From the NCBI RefSeq assembly GCF_005144795.1, contig NZ_SWFJ01000003.1:121776-185775 (forward strand): DNA of 64,000 bases. Direction: 5' to 3'. Below the pieces are notes generated by a model. That model made no database searches. It was not told the origin of the DNA and saw nothing but the letters and a program-made list of their open reading frames with translations. The stretch is from Streptococcus mitis (GTDB lineage: Bacteria > Bacillota > Bacilli > Lactobacillales > Streptococcaceae). The stretch's first letter is position 1. The number at the start of each line of letters is the position of its first letter. The translations under genes were made by a program, and so were the position numbers. Below are positions 17,061 to 26,644 of this stretch, in pieces.

Positions 17061-17086
17061 TTGATCAGACAGAGAGGAGTGATGAG

Positions 17087-18121
17087 GTGGTTACAGAGCG
17101 TCAGCAGGATATTTTAAATCTGATTATTGACATCTTTACCAAAACGCACGAACCTGTCGGATCCAAAGCCTTGCAAGAGTCTATTAACTCTAGCAGTGCT
17201 ACCATTCGTAATGACATGGCGGCTCTAGAAAAGCAAGGTTTGCTTGAAAAGGCTCATACTTCAAGTGGTCGGATGCCAAGTGTTGCTGGTTTTCAGTACT
17301 ATGTGAAACACTCACTGGATTTTGACCGACTGGCTGAAAATGAGGTTTATGAGATTGTTAAAGCCTTTGATCAGGAATTCTTCAAATTGGAGGATATTCT
17401 GCAAGAAGCTGCTAACCTGCTGACAGACTTGAGTGGCTGTACGGTAGTAGCACTGGATGTTGAGCCGAGCAGGCAACGTCTGACAGCCTTTGATATCGTT
17501 GTTTTGGGGCAACATACAGCCTTGGCAGTATTCACCCTAGACGAATCGCGAACGGTTACCAGTCAGTTTCTAATTCCAAGGAACTTCTTGCAGGAGGATT
17601 TGCTGAAATTGAAGAGCATCATTCAGGAACGTTTCCTCGGCCACACCGTTCTAGATATTCACTACAAGATTCGGACGGAGATTCCGCAGATTATCCAGCG
17701 TTACTTCACAACAACGGATAATGTGATCGATCTCTTTGAACACATCTTTAAGGAAATGTTCAACGAAAACATTGTAGTGGCGGGCAAGGTCAATCTCTTG
17801 AATTTTGCTAATCTGGCAGCCTATCAGTTCTTTGATCAGCCACAAAAGGTGGCTCTGGAGATTCGTGAGGGGCTGCATGAGGATCAGATGCAAAACGTCC
17901 GTGTTGCAGACAGTCAAGAGTCCTGTCTAGCTGACCTAGCGGTGATTAGTAGCAAGTTCCTCATTCCTTATCGGGGAGTTGGAATTCTAGCCATTATCGG
18001 TCCGGTTAATCTAGATTACCAGCAATTGATCAACCAAGTCAATGTAGTCAATCGTGTTTTGACCATGAAATTGACAGATTTTTACCGCTACCTCAGCAGT
18101 AATCATTATGAAGTACATTAA
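17087..18121 (+). CDS. hrcA: Heat-inducible transcription repressor HrcA
   Basis: A 344-residue repressor that binds CIRCE and is kept active by GroEL. The N-terminal winged helix ([21 protein letters not shown], then EPVGSKALQ and [30 protein letters not shown]) and the C-terminal GAF-like core ([18 protein letters not shown]) are intact. I chose the GTG at 17087, seven bases after AGGAG; the ATG at 17045 lies inside CIRCE 2 and gives an atypical extension. The gene is autoregulated by the two CIRCE elements upstream. grpE follows after 26 bases. Confidence 0.95.
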   Translation: MVTERQQDILNLIIDIFTKTHEPVGSKALQESINSSSATIRNDMAALEKQGLLEKAHTSSGRMPSVAGFQYYVKHSLDFDRLAENEVYEIVKAFDQEFFKLEDILQEAANLLTDLSGCTVVALDVEPSRQRLTAFDIVVLGQHTALAVFTLDESRTVTSQFLIPRNFLQEDLLKLKSIIQERFLGHTVLDIHYKIRTEIPQIIQRYFTTTDNVIDLFEHIFKEMFNENIVVAGKVNLLNFANLAAYQFFDQPQKVALEIREGLHEDQMQNVRVADSQESCLADLAVISSKFLIPYRGVGILAIIGPVNLDYQQLINQVNVVNRVLTMKLTDFYRYLSSNHYEVH

Positions 18122-18147
18122 GATTGAAATCATTAAAGGAGGCGAAA

Positions 18148-18681
18148 ATGGCCCAAGATATAAAAAATGAAGAAGTAGAAGAAGTAGAAGAAGTCCAAGA
18201 AGAGGAAGTTGTGGAAACGGTAGAAGAAACAACTCCTGAGAAGTCTGAGTTGGACTTGGCAAATGAACGTGCAGATGAGTTCGAAAACAAATACCTTCGT
18301 GCTCATGCAGAAATGCAAAATATCCAACGCCGTGCCAATGAAGAGCGTCAAAACTTGCAACGTTATCGTAGCCAAGACTTGGCAAAAGCGATTCTCCCTT
18401 CTTTGGACAACCTTGAGCGTGCACTCGCAGTTGAAGGTTTGACAGACGATGTCAAAAAAGGATTGGAGATGGTGCAAGAAAGCTTGATTCATGCTTTGAA
18501 AGAAGAAGGAATCGAAGAAATCGCAGCCGATGGAGAATTTGACCATAACTACCATATGGCAATCCAAACTCTTCCGGCAGACGATGAACACCCAGCAGAT
18601 ACAATCGCACAAGTCTTCCAAAAAGGCTATAAACTCCATGACCGCATCCTGCGCCCAGCAATGGTGGTAGTGTACAACTAG
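18148..18681 (+). CDS. grpE: Nucleotide exchange factor GrpE
   Basis: A 177-residue DnaK cochaperone that promotes ADP release. The first 40 residues are acidic (runs of Glu/Val), followed by the long coiled-coil dimer helix (about 41-95, [17 protein letters not shown]) and the beta-domain that contacts DnaK ([25 protein letters not shown]). ATG 18148 (MAQDIKN) follows AAAGGAGG; the earlier ATG at 18124 has no ribosome site. It is the second gene of the CIRCE operon. The unusually long, hairpin-rich 371-base gap to dnaK follows. Confidence 0.95.
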   Translation: MAQDIKNEEVEEVEEVQEEEVVETVEETTPEKSELDLANERADEFENKYLRAHAEMQNIQRRANEERQNLQRYRSQDLAKAILPSLDNLERALAVEGLTDDVKKGLEMVQESLIHALKEEGIEEIAADGEFDHNYHMAIQTLPADDEHPADTIAQVFQKGYKLHDRILRPAMVVVYN

Positions 18682-18685
18682 GCAA

Positions 18686-18870
18686 TTCTGACGGTAGCTA
18701 AAGCAACTCGTCAGAAAACGGCAATCGCTGTGGCGTTTGCCTAGCCTCCTTACTAACTCGTCGTCGAAATAATATCGATTTCGACTCCTCGTGTCGTAAC
18801 ATAATAGAAAACTTGTCCGAAACGACACTAAACTATGAAAGAAAGATAAAAAGCAAGCCGAAGGCTTGCA
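18686..18870 (+). repeat. Hairpin-dense intergenic segment between grpE and dnaK
   Basis: Five successive inverted repeats are visible: TTCTGACG/CGTCAGAA (18686-18716), GGCAA-CGC/GCG-TTGCC (18720-18741), GTCGAAAT/ATTTCGAC (18763-18785), GTGTCG/CGACAC (18791-18828) and GCAAGCC/GGCTTGC (about 18853-18869). No open reading frame is supported. Together with the next element it fills the gap. Confidence 0.7.
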
Positions 18871-18875
18871 AGGAA

Positions 18876-19010
18876 GATATTTCCCGCCGTGGTGAAAGTT
18901 TCAGTAGCTTTTGCTACTGAAACAGGGGATTTTTGAGACAATAGGCTCAAAAATAAGTGATGAAATCCCGAAGGGAGTTGCTCACGTCCCCACCACTTAA
19001 GGGAAATATC
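18876..19010 (+). repeat. Structured intergenic repeat, copy A (closed outer stem, three inner hairpins)
   Basis: Outer stem GATATTTCCC/GGGAAATATC, internal loop GCC/TTAA, second stem GTGGTG/CACCAC, then inner hairpins GTTTCAGTAGC/GCTACTGAAAC, TTTTTGAG/CTCAAAAA and TCCC/GGGA. It shares its scaffold with copies at 23173-23303 and 39035-39170 (those on the minus strand). It may belong to the RUP or SPRITE repeats known from pneumococci; I cannot assign which from memory. Confidence 0.8.
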
Positions 19011-19040
19011 AAAAAAATCAAAATTCGAATTAAAATTTAA

Positions 19041-20876
<1,836 letters not shown>

Positions 20877-20893
20877 GATGCAAAACCCGTTAA

Positions 20894-20980
20894 AACCTCA
20901 CAGTGAAAATAGGAAATCTGACGCAGAAACTTTAGTTTCTAGGAAGATTTGTCTTTTTCACCAAGAGGTTAGGGCGTGCT
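20894..20980 (+). repeat. Long imperfect hairpin downstream of dnaK
   Basis: Nested complementary blocks CCTC/GAGG, GTGAAAA/TTTTTCAC, AATCT/AGATT and AGAAACT/AGTTTCT around a two-base loop form one roughly 80-base hairpin with internal loops. A second stem CATTAC/GTAATG (20990-21027) follows. There is no T-run after the first hairpin, so it is not a classical terminator. Confidence 0.6.
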
Positions 20981-21040
20981 CGATTTAGCATTACTAGTTT
21001 GATTTTTAAAACTCGAATGTCGTAATGATAAGAAGAAATC

Positions 21041-21068
21041 CAGAGGTTGCAACCCAGCCTCTGTTTTT
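21041..21068 (+). terminator. Terminator between dnaK and the interposed membrane gene
   Basis: CAGAGG / CCTCTG with an eleven-base loop followed by TTTTT. It ends the dnaK transcript before the AT-rich gene at 21093. Confidence 0.75.
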
Positions 21069-21092
21069 CGATAAGATAGGTGATGTAATATT

Positions 21093-21977
21093 ATGAAAAA
21101 AATTAAACTTCTGTTTAAAAATCATTGGCAATTACTTGTTATTGAAGCAGTAATAGTACTGATATATGGCCTTGCATCTTATTATATAGATAAAAATCCA
21201 GTAGGAAACTTTACTATGCTATCAATAATATTTTCAAATGAATTTTTTGTGGCTATATTGGTTGCAATTGGGGCAATTTATTCTTGGTTTGCAAGTAAGG
21301 CAGATTACGAGTATAATAAAAATCTTGAAATGCTCAAAGATATTGATAAAATTCACGACTATTATCAAGATAAAGATAGTTTTCCGGATGTTGTTAAGTC
21401 TTGTCAAGGACATATTAATGATTTGAAGAAAATAGAGAAATATAAGGGGACTTTTTTATATACTTACTTGTCATACATTGAACACAAAAATGGACAACAT
21501 AAACAAGAAGAAGAACAGTTTGATGAACAGAGTGAAAAAACATTTATTAAAAATCAAACTGATAATAGTTATAAAGAAAAAAGAAGTTTAAGTTCTATTA
21601 AGAATGAGATAGGAAAAGAATTAAGTATTAATAAAGAATACATTAAATACAGTAGAAATTACAAAGATGAAGGTTTTTGGTGGTCAACATGGTATTCTTT
21701 AGACGAAAACTTAATAGATAAGATTCCAGATGATAAGGTGATTTTATTTTTTACAAGTGTGAACGGCCAATACAAAGGTGTTAAAATTAAAGGAAATCAA
21801 CTAAAAAAACTATCTAAAAATATGAAAGCAAGTAACAGTAAAACAGGTAATAAGACTTATGATTTTTATATTAGATTAAGAAGAGAAGATAATACATATC
21901 ATGAATGTCGTAATGATATTCCTTTATCAAAATATGAAATAGAAGAAGTTGATTTAAATTTTTTAAACAAGGAATAA
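21093..21977 (+). CDS. Unknown membrane-anchored protein inserted between dnaK and dnaJ
   Basis: I do not recognise this 294-residue protein. It has two N-terminal membrane helices (about 14-32 and 42-67), a helical region with several charged repeats (70-155) and a C-terminal soluble domain (about 165-294) rich in Lys, Asn, Tyr and Trp ([29 protein letters not shown]). Base composition and codon use are clearly more AT-rich than in dnaK and dnaJ, suggesting later arrival. It follows the terminator at 21041-21068 and stops 13 bases before dnaJ, so a promoter for dnaJ must lie upstream of or within it. A small membrane ATPase-free sensor or defence accessory is possible, but nothing in the sequence proves a role. 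Confidence 0.8.
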   Translation: MKKIKLLFKNHWQLLVIEAVIVLIYGLASYYIDKNPVGNFTMLSIIFSNEFFVAILVAIGAIYSWFASKADYEYNKNLEMLKDIDKIHDYYQDKDSFPDVVKSCQGHINDLKKIEKYKGTFLYTYLSYIEHKNGQHKQEEEQFDEQSEKTFIKNQTDNSYKEKRSLSSIKNEIGKELSINKEYIKYSRNYKDEGFWWSTWYSLDENLIDKIPDDKVILFFTSVNGQYKGVKIKGNQLKKLSKNMKASNSKTGNKTYDFYIRLRREDNTYHECRNDIPLSKYEIEEVDLNFLNKE

Positions 21978-21990
21978 GAAGGTATCTTGT

Positions 21991-23127
21991 ATGAACAATA
22001 CTGAATTTTATGATCGTCTGGGGGTGTCAAAAAACGCTTCGGCAGACGAAATCAAAAAGGCTTATCGTAAGCTTTCGAAAAAATATCACCCAGATATCAA
22101 CAAGGAGCCTGGTGCTGAGGAAAAGTACAAGGAAGTTCAGGAAGCCTATGAGACTTTGAGTGACGACCAAAAACGGGCTGCCTATGACCAATATGGTGCG
22201 ACTGGAGCCAACGGTGGCTTTGGTGGTGCTGGTGGTTTCGGCGGTTTCGATGGGGCAGGAGGCTTCGGTGGTTTTGAGGACATCTTCTCAAGTTTCTTCG
22301 GCGGAGGCGGTGCTTCGCGCAATCCAAACGCTCCTCGCCAAGGGGATGACCTCCAGTATCGTGTAAATTTAACCTTTGAAGAAGCTATTTTCGGAGCTGA
22401 AAAAGAAGTTAAGTACAACCGTGAAGCAAGCTGTCGTACATGTAATGGCTCTGGTGCTAAGCCAGGGACAAGTCCAGTCACTTGTGGACGCTGTCATGGC
22501 GCTGGTGTCATTAACGTTGATACACAGACTCCGCTTGGTATGATGCGTCGCCAAGTAACCTGTGATGTCTGTCATGGTCGCGGAAAAGAAATCAAAGATC
22601 CATGTACAACCTGTCACGGAACAGGTCATGAAAAACAAGCCCATAGCGTACATGTGAAAATCCCTGCTGGTGTAGAAACTGGTCAACAAATTCGCCTAGC
22701 TGGTCAAGGTGAAGCTGGCTTTAACGGTGGACCTTATGGTGACTTGTATGTAGTGGTTTCTGTGGAAGCCAGCGACAAGTTTGAACGTGAAGGAACCACT
22801 ATCTTCTACAATCTCAACCTCAACTTTGTCCAAGCAGCTCTTGGTGATACAGTAGATATCCCAACTGTTCACGGTGATGTTGAATTGGTTATCCCAGAGG
22901 GAACTCAGACTGGTAAGAAATTCCGTCTACGTGGCAAGGGAGCTCCGAGCCTTCGTGGCGGTGCAGTTGGGGACCAATACGTTACTGTTAATGTCGTAAC
23001 ACCGACAGGTTTGAACGACCGTCAAAAAGCAGCACTGAAAGAATTTGCAGCTGCGGGTGATTTAAAAGTCAATCCAAAGAAAAAAGGCTTCTTTGACCAT
23101 ATTAAAGATGCCTTTGAAGGAGAATAA
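21991..23127 (+). CDS. dnaJ: Chaperone protein DnaJ (Hsp40)
   Basis: A 378-residue cochaperone that delivers substrates to DnaK and stimulates its ATPase. The order is J domain 1-70 (HPD in [12 protein letters not shown]), Gly/Phe-rich region about 72-112, zinc-finger region about 145-220 with four CxxCxGxG repeats ([32 protein letters not shown]), then two substrate-binding beta domains and the C-terminal dimerisation segment. Ribosome site is AAGAAGGT. In most streptococci dnaJ follows dnaK closely; here an unrelated gene intervenes. Confidence 0.97.
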   Translation: MNNTEFYDRLGVSKNASADEIKKAYRKLSKKYHPDINKEPGAEEKYKEVQEAYETLSDDQKRAAYDQYGATGANGGFGGAGGFGGFDGAGGFGGFEDIFSSFFGGGGASRNPNAPRQGDDLQYRVNLTFEEAIFGAEKEVKYNREASCRTCNGSGAKPGTSPVTCGRCHGAGVINVDTQTPLGMMRRQVTCDVCHGRGKEIKDPCTTCHGTGHEKQAHSVHVKIPAGVETGQQIRLAGQGEAGFNGGPYGDLYVVVSVEASDKFEREGTTIFYNLNLNFVQAALGDTVDIPTVHGDVELVIPEGTQTGKKFRLRGKGAPSLRGGAVGDQYVTVNVVTPTGLNDRQKAALKEFAAAGDLKVNPKKKGFFDHIKDAFEGE

Positions 23128-23130
23128 AGC

Positions 23131-23155
23131 AAAAAGAGCCGTTGGGCTCTTTTTG
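23131..23155 (+). terminator. Terminator of dnaJ
   Basis: AAAAAGAGCC-gttg-GGCTCTTTTT hairpin followed by GTTT. The same 22-base core recurs at 23384-23407. Confidence 0.92.
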
Positions 23156-23172
23156 TTTATAGATTTTTTAAA

Positions 23173-23303
23173 ACTTTCCTTAAGTAATGACGGACGGTAG
23201 CGACCTTCTTCGAAGTTCCATACCTAAACTTTGAGCCTAAGTCTCAAAGTTTCCGGACACCTGAAACCAAGCTGTTTCAGGTGTTTTCATTACGGCGGAA
23301 AGT
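23173..23303 (-). repeat. Structured intergenic repeat, copy C (minus orientation)
   Basis: Read on the minus strand: outer stem ACTTTCC/GGAAAGT, internal loop GCC/TTAA, second stem GTAATG/CATTAC, then inner hairpins ACACCTGAAAC/GTTTCAGGTGT, ACTTTGAG/CTCAAAGT and CTTC/GAAG. It shares the unpaired scaffold of copy A (18876-19010) while its stems carry compensatory substitutions. Confidence 0.78.
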
Positions 23304-23383
23304 CTTCGATTTAGTTGTGAAATGGTGAATGAGTTGCCTAAATTATGATGTATAGTTAATGGGATATAACTTGTTTACCTTTT

Positions 23384-23407
23384 AAAAAAGAGCCGTTGGG
23401 CTCTTTT
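23384..23407 (-). terminator. Terminator of the HIT / membrane-protein operon
   Basis: AAAAAAGAGCC-gttg-GGCTCTTTT overlaps the minus-strand stop at 23406. It is an exact repeat of the dnaJ terminator core. Confidence 0.8.
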
Positions 23408-23693
23408 ACTTATCTTCAGTTTCCTGTGTTTCTTTAATCACAGCTAGTCTAGTCTGGATATCCTTTTCCAAGACTTTAAATTTGTAAGTCAGGTCTTCTT
23501 GATATTCCTTGATGAGTTCTTTTTGCTGGTCAATGATTTGCAGGCTATTTTGGATAATATCTACATCGTCCTTGATAGCTTGAACGCGGTCAGTGGTATT
23601 CAAGACTTCATCTGTGATGGTTTGGCGATTTTTTGTAACCAGATAACTTCCGGCTGCAGCTCCTGCAAATAGCAGTAAATTGGATAATTTCAT
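23406..23693 (-). CDS. Small membrane-anchored coiled-coil protein
   Basis: A 95-residue protein with one N-terminal hydrophobic segment (MKLSNLLLFAGAAAGSYLVT) and a highly charged helical remainder that looks like a coiled coil (residues 30-90). It lacks a lipobox cysteine, so the N-terminus is either a membrane anchor or an uncleaved signal. Its ribosome site AAGGAG overlaps the stop codon of the upstream HIT gene, so the two are translationally coupled. It resembles YtxH-like small proteins in layout only; function unknown. Confidence 0.85.
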   Translation of the reverse strand: MKLSNLLLFAGAAAGSYLVTKNRQTITDEVLNTTDRVQAIKDDVDIIQNSLQIIDQQKELIKEYQEDLTYKFKVLEKDIQTRLAVIKETQETEDK

Positions 23694-23702
23694 GGCAACT
23701 CC

Positions 23703-24113
23703 TTAGGCATTTTTGATGGTTTCAGCGACTTGAGCAAGTTTGTCAAAGTCTGGTTCGTGGGCGATAAAATCAATCTTGAGGTCATCGTCCGCACTGTAGC
23801 GAGGCACGAGGTGAACGTGGGTATGAAAGACGGTTTGCCCTGCGATTTCTTCACAGTTGGCAATGATATTCATGCCAGCAGCCTTGGTAGCTTTCATGAC
23901 TTTTTGAGCGACTTTTGGTACTTGGGCAAAGAGTTGGCTGGCGCTAGTAGCGTCCATTTCCAAAAGATTGCGATAGTGTTCTTTGGGTACGACTAAGGTG
24001 TGTCCTGGTGTCACTTGAGAGATATCAAGAAAGGCAAGAACCTGCTCATCTTCATATACTTTTGAAGCAGGAATTTCCCCTGCGATGATTTTACAAAAAA
24101 TGCAATCTGACAT
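23703..24113 (-). CDS. HIT-family nucleotide-binding protein
   Basis: A 136-residue histidine-triad hydrolase of the Hint/Fhit-like group, acting on nucleoside monophosphoramidates or dinucleoside polyphosphates in the cytoplasm. The zinc-type N-terminal motif CIFCKII and the catalytic triad H97-x-H99-x-H101 in FHTHVHLVPR are intact. It is transcribed divergently from the EcsA gene and coupled to the small membrane protein downstream. Physiological substrate is not known for this group. Confidence 0.93.
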   Translation of the reverse strand: MSDCIFCKIIAGEIPASKVYEDEQVLAFLDISQVTPGHTLVVPKEHYRNLLEMDATSASQLFAQVPKVAQKVMKATKAAGMNIIANCEEIAGQTVFHTHVHLVPRYSADDDLKIDFIAHEPDFDKLAQVAETIKNA

Positions 24114-24140
24114 AAAATCTACCTCTACTGTATTGAATTT

Positions 24141-24149
24141 TGATATAAT
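24141..24149 (+). promoter_or_regulatory. Extended -10 promoter of ecsAB
   Basis: TGA-TATAAT (24144-24149), 31 bases before the ATG. Confidence 0.6.
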
Positions 24150-24180
24150 ATAGCTACATTATACCAGATTTGGAGAAAAT

Positions 24181-24912
24181 ATGTTAGAAATTAAAAACCT
24201 GACAGGTGGCTATGTCCATGTACCTGTCTTGAAAGATATATCCTTTACTGTTGAAAGTGGGCAGCTGGTCGGTCTGATTGGTCTCAATGGTGCTGGGAAA
24301 TCGACGACTATTAATGAAATTATCGGTCTGTTGACACCTTATAGTGGCTCCATCAATATCAATGGTCTGACCCTGCAAGGAGATGCGACTAACTACCGTA
24401 AGCAAATTGGCTACATTCCTGAGACACCTAGTCTGTATGAGGAATTGACCCTCAGAGAGCATATCGAAACGGTTGCCATGGCTTATGGTATTGAGCAAAA
24501 AGTGGCTTTTGATCGAGTGGAGCCTTTGCTAAAAATGTTCCGTTTGGACCAGAAATTAGACTGGTTTCCTGTTCATTTTTCAAAAGGGATGAAGCAGAAG
24601 GTCATGATTATCTGTGCTTTTGTGGTGGATCCGAGTCTCTTCATCGTGGATGAGCCTTTCCTTGGTCTTGATCCGTTGGCTATTGCAGACTTGATTCAGC
24701 TTTTGGAAGTGGAAAAGCAAAAGGGTAAGTCCATTCTCATGAGTACCCACGTGCTGGATTCGGCGGAGAGGATGTGTGATGCCTTTGTTATTCTCCACAA
24801 GGGTGAGGTGCGTGCTAAGGGAAATCTCCTGCAACTGCGCGAAGCCTTTGACATGCCTGAGGCTAGTTTGAATGATATTTACTTGGCTCTGACCAAAGAG
24901 GAGGAGCTATGA
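24181..24912 (+). CDS. ecsA: ABC transporter ATP-binding protein EcsA
   Basis: A 243-residue ABC ATPase. Walker A GLNGAGKST (34-42), Q-loop near GYIPETPSLYEELT, signature FSKGMKQKV and Walker B LFIVDEPFLGLDP are complete. It pairs with the membrane protein EcsB, whose start overlaps its stop by four bases (ATGA). In Bacillus the Ecs transporter is needed for protein secretion, competence and intramembrane proteolysis; in streptococci an Ecs-like (PptAB) transporter exports small signalling peptides. That role is inferred from family. GGAGA precedes ATG 24181. Confidence 0.9.
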   Translation: MLEIKNLTGGYVHVPVLKDISFTVESGQLVGLIGLNGAGKSTTINEIIGLLTPYSGSININGLTLQGDATNYRKQIGYIPETPSLYEELTLREHIETVAMAYGIEQKVAFDRVEPLLKMFRLDQKLDWFPVHFSKGMKQKVMIICAFVVDPSLFIVDEPFLGLDPLAIADLIQLLEVEKQKGKSILMSTHVLDSAERMCDAFVILHKGEVRAKGNLLQLREAFDMPEASLNDIYLALTKEEEL

Positions 24913-25958
24913 AAGACTTGTTTTTAAAGAGAAAGCAGGCTTTTCGTAAGGAGTGTCTTGGTTATCTGCGCTATGTTCTCAATGACCACTTTGTCTTGTT
25001 CCTGCTTGTCCTGCTGGGCTTTTTAGCCTACCAGTACAATCAACTCTTACAAGATTTTCCTGAAAATCATTGGCCCATCCTTTTGTTTGTAGGAATTACG
25101 TCTGTTTTACTTTTGCTTTGGGGAGGAATTGCCACCTATATGGAGGCTCCAGACAAGCTCTTTCTCTTAGTTGGAGAAGAGGAAATCAAACTCCATCTTA
25201 AGCGTCAAACTGGCATTTCCCTAGTCTTTTGGCTCTTTATCCAGACCCTTTTCTTGCTGTTATTTGCGCCCTTATTTTTAGCGATGGGTTATGGCTTGCC
25301 TGTCTTCCTAATCTATGTGCTTTTATTGGGAGTAGGTAAATATTTCCTCTTTCGTCAAAAGGATAGTAAATTTTTCACGGAAACTGGACTGGACTGGGAC
25401 TATGTCATTTCTCAAGAAAGCAAGCGTAAGCAAGTCTTGCTTCGTTTCTTTGCCCTCTTTACGCAGGTCAAGGGAATTTCAAACAGCGTCAAACGTCGTG
25501 CCTATCTGGACTTTATCCTAAAGGCTGTTCAGAAGGTGCCTGGAAAGATTTGGCAAAATCTCTATCTGCGTTCTTATCTACGAAATGGAGACCTCTTTGC
25601 GCTCAGTCTTCGTCTGCTCTTGCTTTCCATACTGGCGCAGGTCTTTATCGAGCAAGCTTGGATTGCGACAGCAGTGGTGGTTCTCTTTAACTACCTCTTG
25701 CTATTCCAGTTGCTGGCTCTCTATCACGCCTTTGACTACCAGTATTTGACTCAACTTTTTCCACTGGACAAGGGGCAAAAGGAAAAAGGCTTGCAGGCGG
25801 TTGTCCGAGGATTGACCAGTTTTGTTTTACTTGTGGAATTAGTCGTCGGCCTTGTGACATTCCAAGAAAAACTAGCCCTTCTAGCCTTACTGGGAGCTGG
25901 TTTGGTTTTACTAGTCTTGTATTTACCTTATCAGGTCAAACGTCAGATGCAGGACTAA
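24909..25958 (+). CDS. ecsB: ABC transporter membrane protein EcsB
   Basis: A 349-residue polytopic membrane partner of EcsA. Basic N-terminus (LFLKRKQAFRKECLGYLRYVLNDHF) is followed by helices at about 30-50, 60-80, 110-150, 235-255, 260-280 and 300-345. The conserved EcsB segments ATYMEAPDKLFLL and SVKRRAYLDFILKAV are present. The start overlaps the EcsA stop. A bidirectional terminator follows. The cargo is not visible in the sequence; peptide export or processing is the family role. Confidence 0.88.
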   Translation: MKDLFLKRKQAFRKECLGYLRYVLNDHFVLFLLVLLGFLAYQYNQLLQDFPENHWPILLFVGITSVLLLLWGGIATYMEAPDKLFLLVGEEEIKLHLKRQTGISLVFWLFIQTLFLLLFAPLFLAMGYGLPVFLIYVLLLGVGKYFLFRQKDSKFFTETGLDWDYVISQESKRKQVLLRFFALFTQVKGISNSVKRRAYLDFILKAVQKVPGKIWQNLYLRSYLRNGDLFALSLRLLLLSILAQVFIEQAWIATAVVVLFNYLLLFQLLALYHAFDYQYLTQLFPLDKGQKEKGLQAVVRGLTSFVLLVELVVGLVTFQEKLALLALLGAGLVLLVLYLPYQVKRQMQD

Positions 25959-25975
25959 CATTGCCTATATGACAC

Positions 25976-26016
25976 TAAAAAAGAAGTTGAGTTCAGTCTG
26001 TCTCAACTTCTTTTAT
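25976..26016. terminator. Bidirectional terminator between ecsB and the blpT-like gene
   Basis: AAAAGAAGTTGAG / CTCAACTTCTTTT around a ten-base loop separates the convergent genes. Confidence 0.88.
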
Positions 26017-26019
26017 TTT

Positions 26020-26349
26020 CTACAGGATAATGGTTGGTCCGTAGAGACTCAACTTTGTCTTGACTTGGTCAAAGTGGAAGCGGTCATAGGCCCGCCAAGC
26101 GGCGCGAGTAGGAGCATCTGGGTCAAGAGCGCTGAGTCCCATGAGAAGACTGGAAGTCTGGTAAAATTTTTCCAGTTCAATCAAGACTCGATTATCCACT
26201 GTTTCAGCCTTGGCTAGAAAGCCAAGAATAGAGTTTAATTGCTCTTGAAAGCGGACGTCGTCAGCGCTTGCCTGTCTGCATGCTTGATAGGCTTTGTTTA
26301 AGTCAGTAATCAAAGTCTGAGCTCTTTTGATGGGGTCTGTATCTGTCAT
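26020..26349 (-). CDS. blpT: BlpT-like protein
   Basis: A 109-residue soluble, mostly helical protein that I recognise from the left border of the pneumococcal blp locus, where it is annotated BlpT. Helices run through KRAQTLITDLNKAYQACRQA and DDVRFQEQLNSILGFLAKAE. It has no membrane segment or leader and no known activity. AGGAGG lies seven bases before the ATG at 26349. It is convergent with ecsB and divergent from blpR. The name rests on memory and locus position. Confidence 0.75.
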   Translation of the reverse strand: MTDTDPIKRAQTLITDLNKAYQACRQASADDVRFQEQLNSILGFLAKAETVDNRVLIELEKFYQTSSLLMGLSALDPDAPTRAAWRAYDRFHFDQVKTKLSLYGPTIIL

Positions 26350-26644
26350 GAGAATTCCTCCTCTAATCTGGGTGCTAGTTTTGATTATAGCAATTGTGTT
26401 TTGATACTGTTAGTCTATCACTTTTATCTCCTTTTTCGCCTTCAAATCTTTAATTGCCCTTGAAATTTCCTGAATGGTACTGTTAAGATTTTATGATAAA
26501 ATAGTTGTAAGATTATCATGCTTATTTGAGGAACAAGATACCTTTCAGGAGCGTTAAAGGCCTGTTTAGGATTTGGTGGGCTTGTATCATAGTATTTTTG
26601 CTATTCTCTTTTTAGGAAGAAATTGAAATATGGAGAGTAAAAAG
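26350..26644. other. Intergenic region blpT-blpR
   Basis: No gene is supported in this roughly 295-base region. An extended -10-like TGA-TAAAAT at about 26491-26500 could start the blpRH transcript. The blpS gene found here in pneumococci is not recognisable. Confidence 0.55.

Noticed and set aside
17045..17086. ATG start of hrcA inside CIRCE 2
   Set aside because: It has no Shine-Dalgarno and extends the protein by 14 atypical residues; the GTG at 17087 gives the conserved MVTERQQ start after AGGAG.
18133..18828. A 231-codon open frame on the minus strand opposite grpE
   Set aside because: Shadow of grpE and the hairpin region; phenylalanine/cysteine-rich, no ribosome site, and grpE is unambiguous on the other strand.
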